NCBI GenBank assembly: GCA_021772025.1
Contig: JAETNT010000014.1
Span: 1-64,000 of the forward strand
Source of the DNA: Enterocloster bolteae
Lineage (GTDB): Bacteria > Bacillota > Clostridia > Lachnospirales > Lachnospiraceae
Direction: 5' to 3'
DNA: 64,000 bases
Within the stretch, counting starts at the first letter, position 1. Each line of letters starts with the position of its first letter. This document shows, in pieces, positions 28,644 through 37,058 of the stretch. A model generated the notes under the pieces. The model made no database searches, had not been told where the DNA came from, and worked only from the letters and a program-made list of their open reading frames with translations. The translations under genes were made by a program, and so were the position numbers.

Positions 28644-28679
28644 AAAAGGAGCGGTACCATTCACGATACCGCCCCTTTT
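28644..28679 (-). terminator. Terminator of four-tRNA operon
   Basis: A 13-bp stem with a single mismatch (AAAAGGGGCGGTA with TACCGCTCCTTTT) and a 10-nt loop, ending in TTTT, about 70 nt after tRNA-Leu on the minus strand. Confidence 0.8.
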
Positions 28680-28749
28680 GCTTTCACACTCAAAATATAC
28701 TAAAAATCCGAAGCCGCCCCATTGAAAGCGAGTTCGGATTGTCATTATC

Positions 28750-28832
28750 TGGTGCGGGTAACAGGACTTGAACCTGCACGGTCTCCCACCAGAACCTAAA
28801 TCTGGCGCGTCTGCCAATTCCGCCATACCCGC
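28750..28832 (-). tRNA. tRNA-Leu (UAG)
   Basis: Acceptor stem GCGGGTA/TACCCGC, anticodon stem CCAGA/TCTGG with loop TTTAGGT giving anticodon UAG (reads CUA), and a long variable arm, as in type II tRNAs. T arm GGTTCAAGTCC. ACCA is encoded. Last gene of a four-tRNA minus-strand cluster. Confidence 0.95.
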
Positions 28833-28851
28833 ATAAAAGTAATTCTCATAG

Positions 28852-28923
28852 CTGGGCTAGTTGGATTCGAACCAACGAATGCAGGAGTCAAAGTCCTGTG
28901 CCTTACCGCTTGGCGATAGCCCA
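28852..28923 (-). tRNA. tRNA-Gln (UUG)
   Basis: 72 nt. Acceptor TGGGCTA/TAGCCCA, anticodon arm CAGGA-CTTTGAC-TCCTG with anticodon UUG, T arm GGTTCGAATCC. The U1-A72 acceptor pair is typical of tRNA-Gln. CCA is not encoded. Confidence 0.95.
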
Positions 28924-29008
28924 TTAATGTAAAAACTGACCGACCCTGCCGCAGATACATGGCAGGCTGTCGCAATAGAGTAAAAAAAAATTCCCGAAGG
29001 AATTAAAG

Positions 29009-29083
29009 GGTGGATACAGGGACTCGAACCCTGGGCCTCCAGAGCCACAATCTGGCGCGCTAACCAACTGCGCTATACCCACC
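29009..29083 (-). tRNA. tRNA-His (GUG)
   Basis: 75 nt including the extra G-1 that pairs with C73, the identity element for histidyl-tRNA synthetase. Anticodon arm CCAGA-TTGTGGC-TCTGG with anticodon GUG. CCA is not encoded. Confidence 0.95.
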
Positions 29084-29110
29084 ATATGCTCTGCGCTGCT
29101 TTGCAGAGAG

Positions 29111-29184
<74 letters not shown>

Positions 29185-29216
29185 ACATTTGACCACCACT
29201 ATTGTCAACGTCCATT

Positions 29217-29245
29217 ATTCTACCATAGCTTATTTAAAAAGGCAA
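29217..29245 (-). promoter_or_regulatory. Promoter of Arg-His-Gln-Leu tRNA cluster
   Basis: TTGCCT (29240-29245), 17-bp spacer, TAGAAT (29217-29222), followed by GACG-rich start region. Strong match and right distance to tRNA-Arg. Confidence 0.75.
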
Positions 29246-29265
29246 GCACTTTTTTTCTTTTTCAA

Positions 29266-29301
29266 TTTTTCCATGAGAACCAATTAGTTCTCATGGAAAA
29301 A
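29266..29301. other. Perfect 15-bp inverted repeat upstream of tRNA promoter
   Basis: TTTTTCCATGAGAAC and its exact complement flank a 6-nt loop. On both strands the T-tract precedes and the A-tract follows the stem, the opposite of a terminator. It lies just upstream of the tRNA promoter and overlaps the end of the terminator at 29299-29331. Confidence 0.5.
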
Positions 29302-29331
29302 GGGGCGCCCTCTTTTTGCGGCATCCCCTTT
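29299..29331 (-). terminator. Terminator after the 98-residue membrane protein gene
   Basis: AAAGGGG..GC paired with GC.CCCCTTT around a 12-nt A-rich loop, followed by further T residues on the minus strand, 15 nt past the stop at 29347. Confidence 0.6.
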
Positions 29332-29346
29332 CCTTCTATAATTTCG

Positions 29347-29643
29347 TTAGTTCCACTTTTTGTCCACAAATACCCAGAGACGGTACATCAGATAGCCCCA
29401 CGCGAAAAACAATCCGATCAGCACCGCCATAGGCACATGATTTTCGTAATGATCAGGAAGGAAGTATTTCTGCCATCCAGGTATATCGGTATAGTAATAT
29501 TGTCCCGGACCAAAATCAATTCCCGGTACATGCCCCATACCTTTTGCCATTATGTATATGGCTGTCAAAACCGCCGCCAGGAAAATTATCACTCCTACGG
29601 CACACACGGTTTTCATTGCTTTTCCGGATTTTTTATCTGTCAT
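29347..29643 (-). CDS. Small two-pass membrane protein of unknown function
   Basis: 98 residues. Two hydrophobic segments (TVCAVGVIIFLAAVLTAIYI at about 12-31 and VPMAVLIGLFFAWGYLMYRL at about 70-89) flank a Gly/Tyr-rich exposed loop HVPGIDFGPGQYYYTDIPGW. I do not recognise the family. It follows the YeiH-type transporter by 57 nt on the same strand and is probably co-transcribed, so it could be an accessory subunit. Confidence 0.75.
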   Translation of the reverse strand: MTDKKSGKAMKTVCAVGVIIFLAAVLTAIYIMAKGMGHVPGIDFGPGQYYYTDIPGWQKYFLPDHYENHVPMAVLIGLFFAWGYLMYRLWVFVDKKWN

Positions 29644-29700
29644 CTCTATTTACCTGCTTTCTCTGTGCGGTGAACGGCTGCCCGGACATTCCCCGGAATA

Positions 29701-31086
29701 TTAAACAGTAATGTTGGGAATCGGGAAGAGACGGCCGCTTAACAACATCCATGCTACAACGAAGGTCAAAACCAGGTTAAAGGTCTGTCCTATGATATAA
29801 AGTACAAAGGGTTTGCCTCCCTGGAATTGCTCGGACATTTCCTTAAAGTTTGTCTCAAGACCAATACAGGTAAATGCCAGCGCGAAGCACCAAGTCTGAA
29901 ATTCCTTTAAATCAGAAAGAATGGCGGCAGTAGGTTCTACCCCAATGGTTCCCTGAAATATAAAAGAGAAAAACAGAGATGCGCCGATAAATCCTAAAAT
30001 AAATTTAGGAAATCTGTGCCAAATCTCAGAAGCTCCTACAGTAGTTCCGCTGGTTTTGTCTACTTTTGTAGTAAAGAAAATCGCTACTGCAAATGCAACA
30101 AAACCAATCAAAATATTCTGAATCATTTTTACCAGTGCAGCAACCTGCCCTGCCAGCTCTCCTAATGCATTACCTGCCAGAACAACAGCTCCGGTAGAGT
30201 CTACGGTTCCGCCAATCCACGCGCCGCCTACCATAGGATCCATAGCGATAACTTTACAGAACAGCGGCATGCCTACCATCATTAAAACAGTGAAAATCAG
30301 TGAAATACCAACTGCAAAGGTCAAGTCGGTTTTCTTTGCCTTGCAGGCGGCTGCAGTTGCAATTGCCGCGGAAGTGCCGCATACTGAAGTAGCCGCAGAG
30401 ATAGTCATAACCATTGGCTTATTGTCCATCTTTAAAACCTTGGTTCCAAGAATCCACATAAAAATAATAACAACAGGAGTTACCAGCCATGCGATGCCCA
30501 AACCGTAAAGGCCAAACTTCTGGATGTTAGAAAAGAGAACGCTGGCACCCATTAACACCAGCCCTGTCTTAATATAAAACTCTGTCTGAATAGCAGGCTT
30601 TAGCCATTCCGGCACCTTTAAAATGTTGGAAATCAGCAATCCAATCAGCAACGCCCAGAATGCATACTCTAAATATTTACTGAATGTTACCTGGGAAGAA
30701 ATCAAGCGGACCAGAGCAGTCAGGGCAAATACACCCAAGAATGCAACTAAATATTTCTTTGCATCCTTTCCCATCAGCTGGTTGCACACTGCAAAAATAA
30801 TTGCCAGGGCTGCAAAGGTCACAATCACGCCTGTCCAGGTGGTCACACAAGCCTCGCTGCCGTTAAAAAAGCGGGCAATAGAGCCGCTTTCTCCGCCCCA
30901 TTTGCCAAAGGTAACTCCCTTAAATCGGAATGCGCCGCTGATTACGCCAATGGAAGCAATTACAATTACAATAAACGCCCCCCAGATGGATAACCAGTCT
31001 TCTTTGTGCAGCAGATCGGACATGTGGAATTTTTCCGCTACTACTACATCATCTTGTACTACTGTCTTTTTCGTTTGCTCTTTCAT
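29701..31086 (-). CDS. YeiH/UPF0324-type putative sulfate exporter family transporter
   Basis: 461 residues, longer than the typical 330-350 because of an N-terminal extension with extra membrane segments (WLSIWGAFIVIVIASIGVISG). About 11-12 hydrophobic helices. The family core shows GAATSVCGTSAAIATA-like ISAATSVCGTSAAIATAAAC and GAWIGGTVDSTGAVVLAG, matching Cons_hypoth698. The sulfate role is an annotation tradition, not proven. Own promoter at 31133-31161. Confidence 0.85.
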   Translation of the reverse strand: MKEQTKKTVVQDDVVVAEKFHMSDLLHKEDWLSIWGAFIVIVIASIGVISGAFRFKGVTFGKWGGESGSIARFFNGSEACVTTWTGVIVTFAALAIIFAVCNQLMGKDAKKYLVAFLGVFALTALVRLISSQVTFSKYLEYAFWALLIGLLISNILKVPEWLKPAIQTEFYIKTGLVLMGASVLFSNIQKFGLYGLGIAWLVTPVVIIFMWILGTKVLKMDNKPMVMTISAATSVCGTSAAIATAAACKAKKTDLTFAVGISLIFTVLMMVGMPLFCKVIAMDPMVGGAWIGGTVDSTGAVVLAGNALGELAGQVAALVKMIQNILIGFVAFAVAIFFTTKVDKTSGTTVGASEIWHRFPKFILGFIGASLFFSFIFQGTIGVEPTAAILSDLKEFQTWCFALAFTCIGLETNFKEMSEQFQGGKPFVLYIIGQTFNLVLTFVVAWMLLSGRLFPIPNITV

Positions 31087-31132
31087 CTTTTCCCCTTTTC
31101 TTAGTTTGCGAAAATTTTAACGAACCTTGGAC

Positions 31133-31161
31133 ATTATAACACAAGTTATTTTTTCTGTCTA
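31133..31161 (-). promoter_or_regulatory. Promoter of YeiH-type gene with overlapping palindrome
   Basis: TAGACA (31156-31161), 17-bp spacer, TATAAT (31133-31138). A palindrome ATAAC-ACAA-GTTAT (31137-31150) overlaps the -10 edge and spacer and could be an operator. Confidence 0.6.
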
Positions 31162-31347
31162 TAACAAAATAGGTGAATTTTTTCTATTTAATATCTATTA
31201 AAGTTCTTGCTAAATACTCTATAATAATGGATAATCCTTGTCCACTGAGGGTAAGAAAGAAAAGAAAACGAAATTTAGCAGCGAAAGCAGAAATTCTTGT
31301 CACAGGCTCTCACTTAAATTGTCTAATAAAATATGGAGGTAAAAAAT

Positions 31348-32199
31348 ATGAACTGTATAACAAACGAAGAACTGCAGCTTTTGATTGAGCAAGCCACCGC
31401 CGGAGATAAAAACGCGTTGGAAACCGTCATTCTCAGTGTACAGGATTTGGTATTCAACCTGTCGTTGCGAATTCTTGGGACTTTTCCCGATGCGGAGGAT
31501 GCATCGCAAGATATTTTGCTGAAGGTCATTACCCACTTGTCCTCATTCAAACAAGACAGCTCCTTTTCTACTTGGGTATTTCGAATTGCAATCAATTACC
31601 TGAAAAACTACAAGAAGCATATGTTTGCAAGGTTTCCCCTCAGCTTTGAGTTTTATGGGGATGATATTTTAAACGGAAAAATTGATGATGTGCCAGATTT
31701 GTCACAGGATGTAGAAAAATCCATTTTGGCAGAAGAACTGAAAATGTCATGCACGAATGTCATGCTTCAGTGTCTTGATGTGGAAAGCAGGTGCATTTTT
31801 ATTCTGGGAACAATGTTTAAGGTAGATAGTCGAATTGCGGGAGATATTTTGGGTATCACTCCAGAAGCATATCGGCAGAGATTGTCCAGGATTAGAAAGA
31901 AAATGGCAAAGTTTTTGAATGACTATTGCGGTGAATATGGATATGGAAAGTGTCATTGCATCAATCGGGTTAACTACGCTATCCAAAACCACAGAATTTC
32001 TCCAACCAACCTGGATTTTGCCGCCGCCACGCCAATATCTCCTAAAACTATAGCGGAGGTAAAAGAAGCTATGGAGACCATTGATGACTTGTCCCAGGAG
32101 TTTTCTTTCTGCAAAACGTATCAATCGCCAGAGGTTTTGAAAAAGTTTATTAGAAAGTTTTTAGCCGGAACGGCTTTATCTGTTATCCAAAATGCGTAG
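31348..32199 (+). CDS. ECF-type RNA polymerase sigma factor with C-terminal extension
   Basis: 283 residues; the ATG (MNCITNEEL) is seven bases behind GGAGGT, preferred over an in-frame ATG five codons before that lies inside the site. Region 2 is DAEDASQDILLKVITHLSSF with FSTWVFRIAINYLKNY, region 4 ends ITPEAYRQRLSRIRKKMAKFL. About 95 residues follow region 4, beginning with YGYGKCHCINRV, a Cys-containing tail. No anti-sigma gene is adjacent. It is in a two-gene unit with a DUF2461 gene. Confidence 0.88.
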   Translation: MNCITNEELQLLIEQATAGDKNALETVILSVQDLVFNLSLRILGTFPDAEDASQDILLKVITHLSSFKQDSSFSTWVFRIAINYLKNYKKHMFARFPLSFEFYGDDILNGKIDDVPDLSQDVEKSILAEELKMSCTNVMLQCLDVESRCIFILGTMFKVDSRIAGDILGITPEAYRQRLSRIRKKMAKFLNDYCGEYGYGKCHCINRVNYAIQNHRISPTNLDFAAATPISPKTIAEVKEAMETIDDLSQEFSFCKTYQSPEVLKKFIRKFLAGTALSVIQNA

Positions 32200-32215
32200 A
32201 AAGGAAATCAGCATT

Positions 32216-32899
32216 ATGAATCTGTCAACCATTTTAAAATATTTGACCGATTTAGGTGAAAATAATACTCGAGAGTGGTATCATGCACACAAAGCAGAAT
32301 ATAAAGCGGCAAATATGGAATTTGAAGCGCTGATTCAAGCACTTATTTTCCGTGTCGGAAAATTTGATCCAAGCATTCTGCACAATGCCCCGCAAACACT
32401 TACTTTCAAATTGAATAGGGACACTCGATTTAGTCACGATAAATCTCCATATAACCCTGTCTTTCGCGCCCATATTTCCTCTATGGGGAAATTGCCCATT
32501 CCAGTTGGATATTACCTTATGATCAAGCCAGGCGATCAGTCCTTTATAGGCGGCGGATTGTTCGCAGATATGTTCAAGGACGCAACAGCGATGGTACGGG
32601 ATTTTATTTCTGTCAACGGCCCGGAATGGGAACAAATCGTAAACGCTCCAGATTTTAAAAAGCACTTCACTGTGCAGGGGACAGCTCTCAAAAATGTTCC
32701 CGCCGGATATAGCAAAAACCATCCCCAGGCGGAGGTCTTAAAGCTTAAGAGCTGGTATCTGGAATATCCCATTAAGGATACGGAATTTGACAATGCAGAG
32801 CAGTTTCTTGTTCGTGCGGCAACGCTTTGCTGCCTGATGAAGCCGTTTAATGATTATCTGAATAAGGCGCTTGAGGGCTTTCAAATGCCGACGCGGTGA
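32216..32899 (+). CDS. DUF2461 family protein
   Basis: 227 residues. The start ATG lies behind AAAGGA; an upstream ATG eight codons earlier overlaps the sigma gene. Family traits: NNTREWYHAHKAEYKAA near the N terminus, FKLNRDTRFSHDKSPY, and GGGLFADMFKDA. Function is unknown. It lies 16 nt behind the sigma factor gene and may be a target or partner. Confidence 0.85.
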   Translation: MNLSTILKYLTDLGENNTREWYHAHKAEYKAANMEFEALIQALIFRVGKFDPSILHNAPQTLTFKLNRDTRFSHDKSPYNPVFRAHISSMGKLPIPVGYYLMIKPGDQSFIGGGLFADMFKDATAMVRDFISVNGPEWEQIVNAPDFKKHFTVQGTALKNVPAGYSKNHPQAEVLKLKSWYLEYPIKDTEFDNAEQFLVRAATLCCLMKPFNDYLNKALEGFQMPTR

Positions 32900-32972
32900 A
32901 ACGGCAGGCAGGAAGCATTATTGACAAATATAAAGAGATAGCGGACAACCGGCTCCATTTCCCGTGTAAATA

Positions 32973-33015
32973 AGCCGATAGCTTATAAGCTGTAATGACT
33001 TATAAACTATCGGCT
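32973..33015. terminator. Bidirectional-type hairpin between DUF2461 and tRNA-Gly
   Basis: 17-bp stem with one mismatch (AGCCGATAGCTTATAAG with CTTATAAACTATCGGCT) and a 9-nt loop. On the minus strand TTATTTAC follows, so it best serves the tRNA transcript; it also lies after the plus-strand DUF2461 gene. Confidence 0.55.
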
Positions 33016-33070
33016 CTGCGTCTCTTTCAACTAAAAGGGTTCCGGGCTTTTCTATCCGGAGATCAAAAAA

Positions 33071-33141
33071 AGCGGGTGATGGGAATCGAACCCACGTATC
33101 CAGCTTGGAAGGCTGGTGTTCTACCATTGAACTACACCCGC
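33071..33141 (-). tRNA. tRNA-Gly (UCC)
   Basis: 71 nt. Acceptor GCGGGTG/CACCCGC, anticodon arm CCAGC-CTTCCAA-GCTGG with anticodon UCC, T arm GGTTCGATTCC. CCA not encoded. A T-run follows directly. Confidence 0.95.
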
Positions 33142-33176
33142 ATGATAAAAATATGAAGTTTTTAATAAGGAACACA

Positions 33177-33251
33177 TCGGGGTGACAGGATTCGAACCTG
33201 CGGCCTCCTGGTCCCAAACCAGGCGCTCTAGCCAAACTGAGCCACACCCCG
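33177..33251 (-). tRNA. tRNA-Pro (UGG)
   Basis: 75 nt. Acceptor CGGGGTG/CACCCCG, anticodon arm CCTGG-TTTGGGA-CCAGG with anticodon UGG, T arm GGTTCGAATCC. First of the two-tRNA unit, right behind a strong promoter. Confidence 0.95.
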
Positions 33252-33302
33252 TCTTACTTGGGAACCTGCGATTTCCTCTCGCCTTTCGGCGACGCAAGAG
33301 TT

Positions 33303-33331
33303 ATTATATACTATGTGTCCTTAAAAGTCAA
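33303..33331 (-). promoter_or_regulatory. Promoter of tRNA-Pro/tRNA-Gly
   Basis: TTGACT (33326-33331), 17-bp spacer, TATAAT (33303-33308), about 50 nt upstream of tRNA-Pro. Near consensus. Confidence 0.8.
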
Positions 33332-33392
33332 CTATTTTTTTATCTTTTGTCTTGGCTTTTTTAATCCACTTTTTTAATCCCCGCCACCACCT

Positions 33393-33890
33393 TCACCATT
33401 CCGATCCTACATAGCAAAGATCCACATGAATGCGGCCGTTTTCGTCCAGTTCCATAATCATATAAGAAGGCTTTCTGCCTTCCTGGCGCGGGAACGACAA
33501 ACTTCCCGGGTTTAACACCACCAAATCATCCTTTACCTCGTAGCAGGGCCTATGAGTATGGCCAAACATAACCATATCCATCTTTCTCTCTGCCGCCTCC
33601 CTTTTAATAGTCTCTGTCCCCAGGGATACATTATAATAATGACCGTGGGTCAAAAGGACATGATACCCGCCGATGCAGATTTCTCTCTCTCTATCCAAAT
33701 CAGAAAAAAAATCGTTATTTCCCCGTATCATCTGCACCTCACATTCCGGGTTAAGCCATTCCGGAATAAACTGCTCGCTGCCCTCCGCATCTCCCAAATG
33801 AATAAACATATCAATGGGTTTTACCTTTTCCAACACCATTTTCAGGTTATCATCCTTTCGGTGGGTATCACTGACAATTAAAATTTTCAT
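33393..33890 (-). CDS. YfcE-family metallophosphoesterase
   Basis: 165 residues. The calcineurin-like motifs are LIVSDTHRK, HLGDAEG, IRGNNDF, LTHGHYY and FGHTHRP, giving a two-metal phosphodiesterase site. Natural substrate unknown. Its ATG overlaps the rdgB stop by one base (TGATG), so it is translationally coupled. Last gene of a four-gene overlapping unit. Confidence 0.92.
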   Translation of the reverse strand: MKILIVSDTHRKDDNLKMVLEKVKPIDMFIHLGDAEGSEQFIPEWLNPECEVQMIRGNNDFFSDLDREREICIGGYHVLLTHGHYYNVSLGTETIKREAAERKMDMVMFGHTHRPCYEVKDDLVVLNPGSLSFPRQEGRKPSYMIMELDENGRIHVDLCYVGSEW

Positions 33891-34498
33891 CACTTTTCTC
33901 CTTTGTACCTTTTAGAAAGCTCTTCCTTCATAGCCCGTAGCGCCTTTCCCCTGTGGCTGATCTGGTTTTTCTGCTCCAGAGTCAGCTCTGCACTGGTAAC
34001 GCCGAATTCCGGAATGTAAAGAATCGGGTCGTAACCAAAGCCTCCGTGCCCTGCCGGCTTTAGGGCAATCAGTCCCTCCATAACAGCCTCCGTATGAATT
34101 GCCTCTCCTGTGGGGAGAATTGCAGCGATGTCGCATACAAACCGGGCAGCCCGCTCTTTTCCCACAGCTCCCTCCAGCCGTTGGATAATGTTTTGGTTTT
34201 TAATAAGGTAGGAGGTGTCCTCCCCCATATATCTTGCAGAATAGACTCCCGGCTCCCCGCCGATATAGTCCACTACCAGACCGGAATCGTCGGCCAACAC
34301 AATACCGCCGGTGCACTCCCAGACCGCCCTGGCTTTTATCTCAGCATTTTGGGCAAAAGTACTGCCATCTTCCTGAATATCCGGATTTGCCCCTGCCTCT
34401 TTCATGGATAGTACCTTCATTCCCAAATCAGCCAGAATCATCCGTACTTCCCGCATTTTCCCTTCATTGCCTGTGGCAAAAACTATGGTGTGTTTCAT
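33890..34498 (-). CDS. rdgB: XTP/dITP diphosphatase (non-canonical purine NTP pyrophosphatase)
   Basis: 202 residues; the ATG (MKHTIVFATGNEGK) lies six bases behind AAGGAG. It hydrolyses ITP, XTP and dITP to monophosphates and keeps them out of nucleic acids. HAM1 family features: TGNEGKMREVRMIL, ADDSGLVVDYIGGEPGVYSAR split motif (VLADDSGLVVD), and GHGGFGYDPILYIPE. It overlaps the C1 peptidase gene by four bases (ATGA). Confidence 0.95.
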   Translation of the reverse strand: MKHTIVFATGNEGKMREVRMILADLGMKVLSMKEAGANPDIQEDGSTFAQNAEIKARAVWECTGGIVLADDSGLVVDYIGGEPGVYSARYMGEDTSYLIKNQNIIQRLEGAVGKERAARFVCDIAAILPTGEAIHTEAVMEGLIALKPAGHGGFGYDPILYIPEFGVTSAELTLEQKNQISHRGKALRAMKEELSKRYKGEK

Positions 34499-35850
34499 GG
34501 TTTTCTCCTTGTATATGCTTTTAAGCAAACATTACCTTCCATGGCAGTCTCGGTGCGCTGAAAATGAATGCCATCATAGCTTAAATATCCTTCCCCATCT
34601 GTAATATCCACTGTTCCCCGAGCCTGGTCAGCCTGGTATTCAATGGCAATAGGCTGAACACTGTCTTTGGTGGTTAGCTTCACTATTACCGCAAAGCGCT
34701 GACCTTTTTCAATCTCCATAGGCTGCCTGAAATCAATGGTATAATAGCCTGCACGTTTTAAAACCCCTTCTGCCAGCAGCTTTCGGTTTTCCAAATCCGG
34801 CGCCTCAGCCCAATCCCCGGCTCCAGACTCCACGGCCTCCTTAATTCCCGTTGCTCCGTAAATCTCGTACCGGGTATCTGGCCCTACGGCGTAAAAACCC
34901 GCTGCTGCCAAAAGTTCCCTCTCCTCAGCCCGATACACATTGGCTCCGTAAGCAGTATCGGATCCATATCCTGCCTGGCCGGACCAACCGCACAGATCGG
35001 TTTGGTAAATCTTGTCATAATTATTTTTATCATCAATCCTGGTATATGCCAGGTTTATCTGACCCATATTGGAATCATAATAGGATACATAAAAATACCC
35101 TCCGTCCCCAAAAGCTTCCCCCCAACTGCTGACGCAGAGAAAGGCTCCGTCCCCCGGCGGCAGAATGGTAAAGTTCTCTTTTGGATACTCATCGTCCCAC
35201 CCCATAATTACCGCATCATGGTTTGGTTCGGCGTCTCCGTTATAATAATATGCCCGATTTTCCTTTTGGTAATAAACCGACTGGCTATAAGAATTTTTTA
35301 AGGATGTATATAAAGAACTTTGTACACCCCCGTTTTCATAAACCGCCTGTTTAATAGCTTCCCGATCTCCGGCCGGAAGGATTTGAACCTCCTGCAGGTG
35401 TTTAACCGCGGTCAGCCCTTCCGGAGAAATCCCGTCATTATAAGGATCCTCTTCTTCTGTTACCGGCCCCTGCCAGGCCAGAAGATATGCAAGGGACATG
35501 GTATAGTCTCCTCCGGCATTTTGCCCCATATGGAAGCTGTTGCGGATGGACATATGATCCTCCGAAAAGTCCCAATTTTCCTCTGGCAATAGTGCAGACT
35601 CCATGGCGGTAAGAGAGGCAAATGCCCAGCAAGTCCCTAAGTTTTGCTGATCTTCTACCCTCGGAGCCCGCCCCTCCTTTCGGGAATCATAGGCAGACGG
35701 CAAGGTAATCCTGGATTCCGCCCGTACTTTTCCTATAAAAGGCCCCGGCCGGATTTCTCCTTCCTCTTTCCTTACGGTTAATTTTCCGAAAAAAGCTAAA
35801 ACGAGAAAAAACAAGCCTATCACTACTGCTTTTCTATACTTCTTAATCAC
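34495..35850 (-). CDS. Papain-like C1 family cysteine peptidase, exported
   Basis: 451 residues from a GTG start overlapping the end of the upstream gene by 8 nt. An N-terminal membrane anchor or uncleaved signal (AVVIGLFFLVLAFFGKLTV) is followed by the C1 peptidase domain: oxyanion Gln in EDQQNLGTCWAFA with the catalytic Cys, and catalytic His in PNHDAVIMGWDDE. The place of the catalytic Asn (usual NSWG) reads SSWG, a change that may weaken the triad. The C-terminal ~130 residues look like the lectin-like domain often fused to these bacterial enzymes. Role outside the cell unknown. Confidence 0.85.
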   Translation of the reverse strand: MIKKYRKAVVIGLFFLVLAFFGKLTVRKEEGEIRPGPFIGKVRAESRITLPSAYDSRKEGRAPRVEDQQNLGTCWAFASLTAMESALLPEENWDFSEDHMSIRNSFHMGQNAGGDYTMSLAYLLAWQGPVTEEEDPYNDGISPEGLTAVKHLQEVQILPAGDREAIKQAVYENGGVQSSLYTSLKNSYSQSVYYQKENRAYYYNGDAEPNHDAVIMGWDDEYPKENFTILPPGDGAFLCVSSWGEAFGDGGYFYVSYYDSNMGQINLAYTRIDDKNNYDKIYQTDLCGWSGQAGYGSDTAYGANVYRAEERELLAAAGFYAVGPDTRYEIYGATGIKEAVESGAGDWAEAPDLENRKLLAEGVLKRAGYYTIDFRQPMEIEKGQRFAVIVKLTTKDSVQPIAIEYQADQARGTVDITDGEGYLSYDGIHFQRTETAMEGNVCLKAYTRRKP

Positions 35851-37033
35851 TGGCGCCTTCTGCTTTCTTTACGGGGCTGCCGTTCCGCCGTGGAGGCCTG
35901 GGCCCCATAAACTGATAAAAATATGTCTTCATCATTCCATTATAAATCTTTCTGTTTTTATCCGCCTTACAGCCAATATCTCTCTCTGCGCCGGTATAGG
36001 CCGTAATCAGATACATGGACCAAGAGTCCAAAGCCCTGTAGCGCTCTCCAATCTCCCGGTACAAAGCCGGCAGATTCTCTTTTTCCTCAATTCTCTCCCC
36101 GTAGGGCGGGTTGGAAATAAGAAAACCATACTTTTTAGGATGGCTTAAGGCACTTATAGGGCGCTGCTGGAAATGAATCAGATGATCCACTCCGGCTGCC
36201 TGGGCATTGGCTCTGGCTGCCTTTACAATATCTCCGTCAATGTCATAGCCCTGTATATCCGTCTCCACCGATCTGTCTGCCAGATCCCGTGCTTCGTCCA
36301 TAGCCTGATACCAGTGCTTTCTTGGAACCAGATCTTTCCATTCCTCCGCCAAAAAGCTCCTGTCCATTCCCGGCGCAATATTCGCCGCCATCAGGGCCGC
36401 CTCAATAGGGAAGGTACCGCTTCCGCAAAAGGGATCCACCAGAATCCGTTCTTTATTCCAGGGAGTCAGCATCAAAAGGGCAGCCGCCAACGTTTCTGTA
36501 ATAGGAGCTTTGCTGGTTAAGGTTCTGTAACCTCTCTTATGAAGGGAATCTCCGCTGGTATCAATGCCGATAGTAACCACGTCTTTCAGCAAAAATACCC
36601 TGAGAGGGAAACTGGCCCCTGTTTCCGGAAACCAGGTAATGCCGTAGTGGGATTTCATTCTCTCTACTATGGCCTTCTTCATAATAGACTGGATATCCGA
36701 AGGGCTGAACAATTTGCTTTTAATGGAAGATGCCTTGGCCACCCAAAACCTGCCGTCCTGAGGCAGGTAATCCTCCCAAGCAATAGCCCTGGTTCCCTGA
36801 AACAGCTCTTCAAAAGTGGCGGCAGGAAAACTCCCTACTTTTAACAAAATACGCTCTGCTGTGCGTAAAAATACATTCGCCCGGCAAATTGCCTCTTCAT
36901 CCCCGGTAAACGTAACTCTTCCGTCCTCCACCTGAGAAATCTCGTATCCCAAATCATAGATTTCTTTTTTCAGCACCGCCTCCAGTCCAAAATGGCAGGG
37001 TGCAATCAATTCTATTGTCTTCAACTGGTTCAT
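35843..37033 (-). CDS. THUMP-domain RlmL/YpsC-like 23S rRNA methyltransferase
   Basis: About 396 residues from ATG (MNQLKTIELIAPCHFGLE); a TTG five codons upstream is possible and the ribosome binding site is unclear. N-terminal ferredoxin-like and THUMP RNA-binding region to about residue 165, then the Rossmann domain with DPFCGSGTFPIEAALMA and the N6-guanine/adenine motif SNPPYGERI. It probably methylates 23S rRNA (m2G2445 by analogy with RlmL). First gene of the overlapping four-gene unit. Confidence 0.9.
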   Translation of the reverse strand: MNQLKTIELIAPCHFGLEAVLKKEIYDLGYEISQVEDGRVTFTGDEEAICRANVFLRTAERILLKVGSFPAATFEELFQGTRAIAWEDYLPQDGRFWVAKASSIKSKLFSPSDIQSIMKKAIVERMKSHYGITWFPETGASFPLRVFLLKDVVTIGIDTSGDSLHKRGYRTLTSKAPITETLAAALLMLTPWNKERILVDPFCGSGTFPIEAALMAANIAPGMDRSFLAEEWKDLVPRKHWYQAMDEARDLADRSVETDIQGYDIDGDIVKAARANAQAAGVDHLIHFQQRPISALSHPKKYGFLISNPPYGERIEEKENLPALYREIGERYRALDSWSMYLITAYTGAERDIGCKADKNRKIYNGMMKTYFYQFMGPRPPRRNGSPVKKAEGASD

Positions 37034-37058
37034 CCTCTTTTCCACCAAGGTCAGCTCT

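Noticed and set aside
29266..29301. Terminator call for the 15-bp inverted repeat
   Set aside because: T-tract lies 5' and A-tract 3' of the stem on both strands, opposite to a Rho-independent terminator; kept as an unexplained repeat.
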